This document shows positions 1 through 5,991 of a stretch of DNA of 7,787 nt, piece by piece; the first letter of the stretch is position 1; each line of letters opens with the position of its first letter. The stretch is taken from the NCBI GenBank assembly GCA_051647125.1, contig JBOFDP010000059.1:1-7787 (forward strand), given 5' to 3'. The stretch is from JBOFDP01 sp051647125. GTDB lineage: Bacteria > Bacteroidota > Bacteroidia > Chitinophagales > Chitinophagaceae. The position numbers and the translations under genes were made by a program. The notes under the pieces were generated by a model. The model saw nothing but the letters and a program-made list of their open reading frames with translations, had not been told where the DNA came from and ran no database searches.

Positions 1-924
1 TACCTGCAAGTCCAGAGATTCATTAGCATTAAGGTTTAAATCTTTTTTAAATTGCGATGTATCTATATTCATAACCAAGCGATGTATGGGTTCACATTTA
101 AAGGCTGAATCATATAGGTTAACCAATTCTACCAAGCTATATCTTGCAGGATGATTTATCTTTTGGTCTTTGGAAAGCGTAGATTTTATTTTTTCCCAAA
201 TAGCTTTAGCCGCAGCTAATGAATGATTCCCATCACCTATAGCATATAAAAATCCATTATTTTCTTGTAATAAGTTTTTTAATATTTTGACAACTTCTAA
301 AAGTATTTTTTCCTGATTAATTTGATAGCCGGATATATGTCCACCATTCATCATTAAATCAAAATCATACAAACAATGCAATTGTTTATATGATTTTTCC
401 AACATACTCATTAACATATCTTTCTTATCATTAATCAATACCATAATATGAGGTATCTCCATAATAGCATTTTCTCTAATAGCTATGCGCGTAGGCAATC
501 TATCTACAATAGTATATTCAGTGGCACGTATCATAGAATTAGAACCCGAAGTATAGTCATATTGTTCTAGATCTAAAGCAACTACCAATCCTTTTCTTAT
601 ACCTGTAGTGGTATGACGACGTACATAAATCAACGAATTGCTAATAGTTTGAAAAACATTGTTTTCTAAATAGGTTTGCATGGTAGTATTAATCTGTTGA
701 ACTGCATCCTTATCATTTTCTTCCAAATAGGCTTCTGGTAAAATAATATTAAAACTTGAAGGAGAATTTCCTATACCTAATTTTACTTCTTCCCAATAAT
801 TTTTATTTGCAGAATATTGATCACAAGCTATAACCGCAAATTTAGAATAGTCAATATCCTTATTAGGTAAAAGAATATTAGATAGTTGAATAGCTACTTC
901 CGCAAAAGATTGTTGTATATGCAT
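1..924 (-). CDS. DUF1015 family protein, C-terminus cut off by window edge
   Basis: The first 308 codons are visible; the 3' end lies beyond base 1. I translated it by hand from the ATG at 924. Family marks are a GDGNHS loop (residues 230-235, followed by an Ala-rich helix), HPARYSLVELVN (258-269) and FKCEPIHR (276-283). These match what I remember of the DUF1015 family, whose biochemical role is not established. The GDGNHS loop sits where other members carry a DGHHR-like motif that recalls ParB-like serine kinases; that comparison is from memory. The start is 4 bases after the serA stop, with no room for a separate promoter, so it is very likely the third gene of a serC-serA operon. That position suggests a role around serine or phosphoserine. 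No signal peptide or membrane segment is visible, so it is probably cytosolic. Family assignment is fairly secure; function is inference. Confidence 0.85.
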   Translation of the reverse strand, partial: MHIQQSFAEVAIQLSNILLPNKDIDYSKFAVIACDQYSANKNYWEEVKLGIGNSPSSFNIILPEAYLEENDKDAVQQINTTMQTYLENNVFQTISNSLIYVRRHTTTGIRKGLVVALDLEQYDYTSGSNSMIRATEYTIVDRLPTRIAIRENAIMEIPHIMVLINDKKDMLMSMLEKSYKQLHCLYDFDLMMNGGHISGYQINQEKILLEVVKILKNLLQENNGFLYAIGDGNHSLAAAKAIWEKIKSTLSKDQKINHPARYSLVELVNLYDSAFKCEPIHRLVMNIDTSQFKKDLNLNANESLDLQV

Positions 925-928
925 ATAT

Positions 929-2104
929 TTAAAATTCTATCACCCGACATCTTATAATACCTTCTATACCTTTTATTATCTCAATCGTAGCAGTAGCAAG
1001 TGGTTTACTTACATCTATTAAAGTATATGCATATATTCCTCTACTTTTATTAAGCATATTTTCTATATTCATACCATCACCAGCAAGTACTTTTGTAATC
1101 TGCCCTACCATATTAGTAACATTCTTATTAATAATTGCAAGACGAGCTACGGTAGCAGAATTTAAAGACATCTCACAAGTAGGAAAATTGACAGAGTTTT
1201 CCACATTGCCATATTCTAAATAATTTTTTAATTGCTTGGCAGCCATATCGGCACAATTTTCCTCTGACTCTGGAGTGGAAGCTCCCAAATGAGGAATAGC
1301 AATAATCCCTTTTTTGCCAAGTATCCTTTCGTTCGGAAAATCAGTAATATAATATTTTAATTTCCCTATTTCCAATGCTTGTAATACATCCCTATCATTA
1401 ACCAAATTACCACGAGCAAAATTGAGTACAACAGCACCGTCTTTCATTAATTCTATAGCTGAAGATTTTATCATCCTCTTTGTTTGTTCTGTACTAGGAG
1501 TATGCATAGTAATATAATCAGATTGGGCAAGAACATGATTTATATTCTGAGTAAGTGATACAGCACGAGAAAGCTTCCAGGCTGCATCTACCGATATATA
1601 AGGGTCATAGCCTACAACATTCATTCCCAAACCATGATATGCCTGATTAGCAACCATCACACCTATAGCCCCAAGCCCAACTACACCCAAGGTTTTACCT
1701 TGCAATTCTGAACCTATAAATTTATTTTTCCCTTTTTCTGTCTGTTCTTCAATTTTTTCTGAACCTACTAAAGAAGAAGCCCATTGAATTGCGTCCATTA
1801 CTTTTCTCCCTGAAAGAAGCAAAGCACACAATACTAATTCTTTCACGGCGTTAGCATTGGCACCTGGAGTATTGAAAACTACAATACCTTGGTCTGTACA
1901 TTTCTCTATAGGAATATTATTTACCCCCACTCCAGCACGAGCTATTGCCAACAAAGAAGTAGGCAATGCCATGGTATGCATATTTGCAGAACGGACCAAT
2001 ATCCCTTCACTATTTTCAAAATCAGCAGAAATTTGATAATTGGTTTTATGTAAATGTTGATAAATAATATCAGAAATATTATTTAATATTTTTATGTGAT
2101 ACAT
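929..2104 (-). CDS. serA: D-3-phosphoglycerate dehydrogenase (short form with ACT domain)
   Basis: Oxidises 3-phosphoglycerate to 3-phosphohydroxypyruvate with NAD, the first step of serine synthesis, in the cytosol. I chose the ATG at 2104 (391 residues, beginning MYHIKILNNIS), because the open frame reaching 2134 would overlap serC and adds a basic stretch without family resemblance; the ATG at 2107 is equally possible. Numbered from 2104: the Rossmann motif GLGAIG is at 143-148, followed by the acidic residue of GYDPY (Asp167) typical of NAD preference. The catalytic triad is visible as Arg231 (NFARG), Glu259 (DFPNE) and His272 (PHLGAST). An ACT domain occupies roughly 320-391, so serine feedback is possible though not provable here. 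The extra intervening domain of long SerA forms is absent. It lies 13 bases after serC and 4 before the DUF1015 gene. Confidence 0.95.
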   Translation of the reverse strand: MYHIKILNNISDIIYQHLHKTNYQISADFENSEGILVRSANMHTMALPTSLLAIARAGVGVNNIPIEKCTDQGIVVFNTPGANANAVKELVLCALLLSGRKVMDAIQWASSLVGSEKIEEQTEKGKNKFIGSELQGKTLGVVGLGAIGVMVANQAYHGLGMNVVGYDPYISVDAAWKLSRAVSLTQNINHVLAQSDYITMHTPSTEQTKRMIKSSAIELMKDGAVVLNFARGNLVNDRDVLQALEIGKLKYYITDFPNERILGKKGIIAIPHLGASTPESEENCADMAAKQLKNYLEYGNVENSVNFPTCEMSLNSATVARLAIINKNVTNMVGQITKVLAGDGMNIENMLNKSRGIYAYTLIDVSKPLATATIEIIKGIEGIIRCRVIEF

Positions 2105-2117
2105 CATAGTAATTAGT

Positions 2118-3200
2118 TTACTTCTCTTTCTCAAATTCTTTCATACACGCTATAAGTGCATTTACTCCTTCTATAGGCATAGCGTTGTATATAGATGCTC
2201 TACAACCTCCCACAGCACGATGCCCTTTCAAATTGACAAGTCCTCTACTTTCCGTTAGTTTCAAAAATTCATTTGTAAGTTGATCATTTTTCAGTACAAA
2301 GTTGACATTCATAATAGAACGGTCCTCTTTTTTAGCAAATGAAGTAAAAAATTGGGAGTTATCTATAAAATCATATAATAGTGTAGCTTTTTCCTCATTT
2401 ACTTTCTGTATTTCTCTTACTCCACCCATTTCCTGTAGCCAGTCAAATACCAATCCCATTACATAGATAGTAAATGTAGCAGGCGTATTTGGCATAGATT
2501 GGTTTTTCATCATATGTTCAAATGATAATAATGGAGGTACTACAGCATCTAATTCTCTCAACATTCTTTTTTTTACTATTATTACACATACTCCTGCGGG
2601 TCCCATATTTTTTTGTGTCCCCGCATACATAAGCCCAAATTTATTAATATCATATTCTTTACCCAAAATAATAGAAGAGATATCTCCTACCAAAGGAATA
2701 TTTCCAGTATCAGGCAATTGGTTATATTGTGTACCATAGATTGTATTATTTACAGTAATATGCAAATATTTAGAATTCCTGCGTATAATATTTTTGGTAA
2801 TGTGAGGGATGTAAGTAAAATTTTTATCTTTACTTGAGACAATAGCTTTTGTATTACTACTCCACCGTTTCGCTTCTATAAATGCTTTAGAAGCAAACTC
2901 CCCTGTGATGACATAATCAATATTATCAGTTCTACTTGCCAGGTTCATCGCTATAGTAGAAAATTGTAAGCTAGCACCCCCATGAGCAAATAATACAGCA
3001 TACTCATTAGAAATATTCATTAACTGCCGTAAAGTTTCTTCAGCATGGGAAATAATAGGTTCATACATTTTGGAACGATGACTCATCTCCATCACACTAC
3101 AACCTGTATTTTTATAACTAAGTAAATCTTTTTGTATCTGTTCCAATACAGGAAATGGAAGCATTGAAGGTCCTGCAGAAAAATTAAATACGCGATTCAT
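2118..3200 (-). CDS. serC: Phosphoserine aminotransferase
   Basis: Transfers the amino group of glutamate to 3-phosphohydroxypyruvate to give O-phosphoserine; PLP-dependent, cytosolic. The 360-residue length is normal for SerC. Visible marks in order: N-terminal FNFSAGPSMLP (5-15), MSHRSK (39-44) for substrate phosphate, HGGAS (73-77) for cofactor phosphate, Asp173 in GDISS, the Schiff-base Lys197 in AGTQKNMGP, and Arg334 in the C-terminal GGCRASIYNAMP block. At residue 102 the sequence reads GEFAS where the E. coli enzyme, as I recall it, has a Trp stacking on PLP; a Phe here could keep the ring contact. It is the first gene of the minus-strand serC-serA-DUF1015 run and has its own TAnnTTTG box 21 bases upstream. 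The stop is 13 bases before the serA start. Confidence 0.95.
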   Translation of the reverse strand: MNRVFNFSAGPSMLPFPVLEQIQKDLLSYKNTGCSVMEMSHRSKMYEPIISHAEETLRQLMNISNEYAVLFAHGGASLQFSTIAMNLASRTDNIDYVITGEFASKAFIEAKRWSSNTKAIVSSKDKNFTYIPHITKNIIRRNSKYLHITVNNTIYGTQYNQLPDTGNIPLVGDISSIILGKEYDINKFGLMYAGTQKNMGPAGVCVIIVKKRMLRELDAVVPPLLSFEHMMKNQSMPNTPATFTIYVMGLVFDWLQEMGGVREIQKVNEEKATLLYDFIDNSQFFTSFAKKEDRSIMNVNFVLKNDQLTNEFLKLTESRGLVNLKGHRAVGGCRASIYNAMPIEGVNALIACMKEFEKEK

Positions 3201-3221
3201 ACATTGTTATATTTATTGTAC

Positions 3222-3229
3222 CAAAAGTA
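3222..3229 (-). promoter_or_regulatory. Putative -7 promoter box for serC (TACTTTTG)
   Basis: On the minus strand this reads TACTTTTG, a perfect match to the Bacteroidota -7 consensus TAnnTTTG. It ends 21 bases before the serC ATG, which would leave a leader of about 15 bases. No good TTG-type -33 element is visible at the expected distance; that region is a T-rich run next to the terminator of the preceding gene. The position between a terminator and a gene start supports it. Confidence 0.55.
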
Positions 3230-3250
3230 ATAAAAATTTATTAAAAATAA

Positions 3251-3278
3251 AAAATCTGCCTAAAAAAAGACAGATTTT
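3251..3278 (-). terminator. Intrinsic terminator of the small lipoprotein gene
   Basis: On the minus strand the arms AAAATCTGTCT and AGGCAGATTTT form an 11-bp stem (one G-U pair, outer 8 bp perfect) around a 6-base T loop. It is followed by TTATTTTTAATAAATTTTT. It begins 28 bases after the lipoprotein stop codon. The other strand also has an A/T-rich flank, but no plus-strand gene ends here, so it most likely separates the lipoprotein transcript from serC. Confidence 0.75.
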
Positions 3279-3306
3279 AAATTTTTAACTAAATAAAAAT
3301 TCCTAC

Positions 3307-3483
3307 TTATTTAGTTTCATCAGCAGGAGCTTCTTGTACAGCGCTATCTTGTTTAACTACATCAGCTACAGGAGCTTCTGTTGCTGTACTGTCAACATGT
3401 GAAGTTGAAGATGCTGTATCGCTAGAACCACAAGCAACCATGAAAGCAGACACCGCTGCTACAAATAATACTTTTTTTAACAT
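3307..3483 (-). CDS. Small lipoprotein, 58 residues, alanine/threonine-rich
   Basis: Hand translation from the ATG at 3483 gives a 58-residue protein. A short signal peptide (MLKKVLFVAAVSAFMVAC) ends in a lipobox-like FMVAC with Cys18 as the expected lipidated residue, so it should be cut by signal peptidase II and anchored in the envelope. The mature part is only 41 residues, rich in Ala, Thr, Ser, Asp and Glu, with no Cys after the anchor and no recognisable domain. It holds two related units, DSTATEAPVAD (31-41) and DSAVQEAPADE (46-56), which suggests an internal duplication. Right after Cys18 there is GSSD rather than a dense acidic cluster, so a surface-export signal is not obvious. It has its own terminator, sits alone, and is divergent from the sigma-factor gene. 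It may be an abundant monocistronic envelope protein; function unknown. Confidence 0.8.
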   Translation of the reverse strand: MLKKVLFVAAVSAFMVACGSSDTASSTSHVDSTATEAPVADVVKQDSAVQEAPADETK

Positions 3484-3529
3484 AACTTATTTAAATTTAA
3501 TTTATTTAATAGTTAATACCTATAAAAAC

Positions 3530-3538
3530 CAAAAGGTA
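3530..3538 (-). promoter_or_regulatory. Possible promoter box for the small lipoprotein gene
   Basis: The minus strand reads TACCTTTTG, one base longer than TAnnTTTG, or a 7-of-8 match if taken as TACCTTTT. It ends 46 bases before the lipoprotein ATG, and the leader between is almost pure A/T. No convincing -33 element is visible. It overlaps the left arm of the inverted repeat at 3536-3572, so a factor binding there could affect it. Confidence 0.3.
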
Positions 3539-3572
3539 ACCCACCTATAAAAAAAATTTCCTTATGGGTTAC
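3536..3572. repeat. Inverted repeat GTAACCCA / TGGGTTAC with 21-base spacer
   Basis: The arms at 3536-3543 and 3565-3572 are perfect 8-bp complements, extendable by a G-T and an A-T pair. The spacer is 21 bases, so the arm centres are 29 bases apart, close to three helical turns. The arms are among the few GC-containing stretches in this AT-rich intergenic region. No T-run follows, and no gene ends here, so a protein-binding operator fits better than a terminator. Confidence 0.5.
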
Positions 3573-3581
3573 TTAATACCT

Positions 3582-3589
3582 TATTTTTG
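3582..3589 (+). promoter_or_regulatory. Putative -7 promoter box for the sigma factor operon (TATTTTTG)
   Basis: TATTTTTG is a perfect TAnnTTTG match, ending 22 bases before the GTG at 3612. That spacing is nearly the same as at serC. A TTTC at 3557-3560, 21 bases upstream, could be a weak -33 element. If it is used, transcription starts near 3596, downstream of the ATG at 3564, which rules out that ATG as the start for this transcript. The match would indicate the housekeeping sigma factor. Confidence 0.5.
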
Positions 3590-3611
3590 TATTAATATAT
3601 ACACTAAAGTT

Positions 3612-4184
3612 GTGAAATATAATTTAGAGAAAGAGAAGGAATTAATTCGGCAATTTGTAGAGAATCATCATAAAGCCACCGAAACCATTTATAAAAATAG
3701 TTTCAATATGATTAAAATGATGATACTCCAGAGAGGAGGTAATAACAATGATGCTGAAGATGTATTTCAAGAAGCATTAATAGTTCTTTACCATCAGGCA
3801 CAAAAAAAGCATTTTGAACTTACTAGTAGTATAAGTACTTATTTATATAGTGTAAGTAAAAAATTGTGGTTAAAAAAATTGAATAATAATTTATCTCTTT
3901 CTTTTGTAGAAGATGCTAATATTTTTGAAAAATATAGTTCAGAAATAATACATGAAAATGATGATGAACAAGAACTCTTATTAAAGAGAATGGAGAAAGC
4001 TATGGAACAATTAGGAGAACCTTGTAAAAGTTTACTGTATAATTTTTATATTAAAGATTGGAGTATGGAACGAATTGTACAAGAATTGGGATATCATAAT
4101 AGAGATAGCGCTAAGACTCAAAAATATAAATGTTTAATGAGATTGAAAAAAAAATTTTTAAATGATGAAAAAGCAAATAAATAA
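3612..4184 (+). CDS. ECF-like sigma-70 family RNA polymerase sigma factor
   Basis: Directs RNA polymerase to a set of promoters not identifiable from here. From the GTG at 3612 it is 190 residues. A region 2 segment includes DAEDVFQEALIVLY (47-60), the typical acidic DAEDVFQE patch of sigma2 domains, followed by STYLYSVSKKLWLKKL. A charged linker (EDANIFEK to ENDDEQE) leads into region 4, about 134-182, with LGEPCKSLLYNFYIKDWSMERIVQELGY-type helix-turn-helix and a basic KYKCLMRLKKKF end. No region 1.1 or 3 is present. The in-frame ATG at 3564 would add 16 residues (MGYLIPYFCINIY...) that look untranslated, lie within the inverted repeat and precede the putative promoter; hence GTG. The gene overlaps the membrane protease by 23 bases, implying translational coupling and a functional link. 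Confidence 0.85.
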   Translation: MKYNLEKEKELIRQFVENHHKATETIYKNSFNMIKMMILQRGGNNNDAEDVFQEALIVLYHQAQKKHFELTSSISTYLYSVSKKLWLKKLNNNLSLSFVEDANIFEKYSSEIIHENDDEQELLLKRMEKAMEQLGEPCKSLLYNFYIKDWSMERIVQELGYHNRDSAKTQKYKCLMRLKKKFLNDEKANK

Positions 4185-5214
4185 ACTAAAAGAAAAAATA
4201 GAGTTGTACTTTACTGATAATTTATCTATAATAGATAAAAACGCATTCGAGCAAGCATTACTAAAAATACCTAATGAGATGTTAGATAATGAAGAAAATT
4301 TACTCTTTATAAAATCTCTTTTAATATATAAACAACATAAACAATTAAAACATAAATATAAATCCATTGCACCTTACAAACAAAATCTTTGTAACCATAT
4401 TCAATACCTTTGGTATAATCAAAAAATCACCATATCTATTGCAGCCTGCATAGGTTTTTTAATAGCCCTCATTACAGGTATTACTTACAATTTTTTTAGT
4501 GGCATAAAAGAAGAAGAAAAGATTAATTTACTTTCAAAAAAAATAGAACAAGTAGAATATTATCAAAAAAATAATATCTCCTCAGAAAATACAAATACCA
4601 CCTCAGTACCTAATAGTGTTATTGCCAAATCATCAGGAACAGGGTTTTTAATAAACACAGGGTTAATACTTACTAGTTTACATACCTTGAAAAAAGCAGA
4701 TTCTATTTTTATTGTAGATACTAAAGATGTATTTTACAAAGCTACGGTTATACTTAAGTTAGACTCTTTAGATGTAGCTGTATTAAAGATAGAAGATAAA
4801 TCCTTTTTATCAAAATATAAACATATTCCTTACAATTTTAAATCTCAAGAGGAAGTGCTAGGAGAACACCTATTTTCTTTGGGATATCCTGGTACAAACC
4901 TAAATTATACAGAGGGGTTTATTGCTTCTACAGAAAATCATACCAATCAGCATACGTATAATTTATTTCTACCTGCCAACCCAGGAACTTCAGGAAGCCC
5001 TGTTATCAATAAACATGGAGAAGTAGTAGGCATAGTTGCAAGTAAAAAACAAAAAGTGGAAAATAGCGTATTGGCATATAAATCATCTGCCATTAGTAAA
5101 GAATTAAAGAAAAATAATATTATTCCTCATCAAAACAATATTATTAGAAGTATTAGTAAGAGGCAAAAGATTAATAAAGTTTCTAATTATGTATATCGTA
5201 TCTATTGCTATTAA
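4162..5214 (+). CDS. Membrane-anchored trypsin-like serine protease with cytosolic N-terminal domain, candidate sigma-factor partner
   Basis: A 350-residue protein starting inside the end of the sigma gene (ATGs at 4162 and 4165). Residues 1-87 are hydrophilic, helical-looking and probably cytosolic. They contain IELYFTDNLSIIDKNAFEQALL (13-34) then a long helix, a pattern like the zinc-less N-terminus of anti-sigma factors (IexYLxgxLsxxExxxFExxL); no HxxxCxxC is present. One membrane helix spans about 88-112. A short linker leads to a HtrA/trypsin-like domain at about 157-315: GTGF (159-162), His174 in TSLHTL, Asp204 in DSLDVAVLKI and Ser277 in NPGTSGSPV. All three catalytic residues are thus present. 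There is no PDZ domain; a basic tail (331-350) ends the protein. Expected topology puts the protease in the periplasm. Role as regulated proteolytic sensor or anti-sigma is inference. Confidence 0.8.
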   Translation: MMKKQINKLKEKIELYFTDNLSIIDKNAFEQALLKIPNEMLDNEENLLFIKSLLIYKQHKQLKHKYKSIAPYKQNLCNHIQYLWYNQKITISIAACIGFLIALITGITYNFFSGIKEEEKINLLSKKIEQVEYYQKNNISSENTNTTSVPNSVIAKSSGTGFLINTGLILTSLHTLKKADSIFIVDTKDVFYKATVILKLDSLDVAVLKIEDKSFLSKYKHIPYNFKSQEEVLGEHLFSLGYPGTNLNYTEGFIASTENHTNQHTYNLFLPANPGTSGSPVINKHGEVVGIVASKKQKVENSVLAYKSSAISKELKKNNIIPHQNNIIRSISKRQKINKVSNYVYRIYCY

Positions 5215-5221
5215 AGAAATA

Positions 5222-5965
5222 CTATTGACGTTGTAACATCACCTCATAAGCAATCATCCCAAAAGAAACTGATACATTAAAAGAGTTAAAACCGCGCAAG
5301 ATAGGTATTTTGAAATTGGCATCACTTTGTTTGAGCAGTGTGGGATGTATACCCTCTTGCTCGCTACCCATAATAACAGCACAAGGTTCTTTAAAATTTA
5401 TATGCTGTATGGCTTGATCAGCATCCATTGTAGAGCTATACACCTTTATTCCATTTAATTTCAAGATTTTTATCACTTGTTCTAAATTTTCTCTACATAA
5501 AGGTATTAATTCTAATGCCCCGGCAGATACTTTAATAGCATCTTCTTGAATAGGAGGCATACCTTTTGGAGGAATAACAACAGTATGAAAACCACTTGCC
5601 CATGCAGTACGAGCAATAGCACCCACATTACGTACATCAGTAATAGTATCCAAAATGGAGAAAAGTGGGATTTCTCCCTTACAATAAATTTGGTCTATAA
5701 TATCTTGAATACTATAAAAACGAATATTCGTGCTAAAAGCTACTACCCCTTGGTGATTTATGCGAGTAAAGGTATATAGTTTTTCCTGAGGTACAAGATA
5801 AAACGGTATTTTTTCTATTTTAGCAATAGAAATAATTTCTTTTATATCACCTCCTGTAGCATTTTTTTGTATATATATACGTTCTACATCCTCAGGTATA
5901 GAAGTAAGTTTTTCCAATAAAGGTTTCCGCCCTACTATTAAATGATTTTTTTTTACACCCCCCAT
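5222..5965 (-). CDS. rlmB: TrmH/SpoU-family RNA 2'-O-ribose methyltransferase, RlmB-like
   Basis: Methylates a ribose 2'-OH in RNA using S-adenosylmethionine; RlmB members act on G2251 of 23S rRNA. The 247-residue length is usual. An N-terminal substrate-binding domain (about 6-78) starts with the HLIVGRKPLLE typical of RlmB. The SPOUT knotted domain (about 99-245) has motif 1 as DTITDVRNVGAIARTA (106-121, with Asn113 and Arg119), motif 2 as IMGSEQEG (198-205) and motif 3 as IPILRGFNSFNVS (220-232, with Asn230). The usual Pro in motif 1 is Val and the usual SLNVS is SFNVS. It lies 26 bases after metK in the same direction, so donor synthesis and use are probably co-transcribed. The exact RNA target cannot be read from sequence alone; the gene symbol is by family resemblance. 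It ends 7 bases from the convergent protease gene. Confidence 0.85.
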   Translation of the reverse strand: MGGVKKNHLIVGRKPLLEKLTSIPEDVERIYIQKNATGGDIKEIISIAKIEKIPFYLVPQEKLYTFTRINHQGVVAFSTNIRFYSIQDIIDQIYCKGEIPLFSILDTITDVRNVGAIARTAWASGFHTVVIPPKGMPPIQEDAIKVSAGALELIPLCRENLEQVIKILKLNGIKVYSSTMDADQAIQHINFKEPCAVIMGSEQEGIHPTLLKQSDANFKIPILRGFNSFNVSVSFGMIAYEVMLQRQ

Positions 5966-5991
5966 ATGTCCTATATCTTAAGAACTATATT

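Larger units (their letters stand above)
3513..3589. repeat. Cluster of short direct repeats in the divergent intergenic region
   Basis: TTAATACCT occurs at 3513-3521 and again at 3573-3581, exactly 60 bases apart. ACCTATAAAAA occurs at 3518-3528 and 3543-3553, 25 bases apart. The first copy therefore reads TTAATACCTATAAAAA, while the third runs into TTATTTTTG, the putative sigma-gene -7 box. They sit together between the divergent lipoprotein and sigma genes, a usual place for operators. In AT-rich DNA some of this could be chance, but the C-containing cores make that less likely. Confidence 0.5.

Noticed and set aside
2105..2134. Start of serA at 2134, overlapping serC
   Set aside because: The extra N-terminal MRKRSKLIT is the out-of-frame reading of the serC 3' end; family N-termini begin near MYHIKILNN.
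2613..2837. Plus-strand open frame of 74 codons inside serC
   Set aside because: It is antisense to a fully conserved enzyme gene and its translation has no recognisable character.
3564..3611. ATG 3564 as the sigma factor start
   Set aside because: It lies in an inverted repeat arm, precedes the putative promoter box, and the added residues show no sigma-factor character; GTG 3612 is preferred.
4158..4367. Minus-strand open frame of 69 codons at the sigma/protease overlap, Cys- and Phe-rich
   Set aside because: It is a mirror of AT-rich coding sequence on the other strand; hydrophobicity follows from complementing Lys/Asn codons.
5113..5145. AATAATATT and AATATTATT as a hairpin near the protease 3' end
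   Set aside because: The stem has only A-T pairs, lies about 70 bases before the stop codon inside coding sequence, and has no T-run, so it is not a credible terminator.
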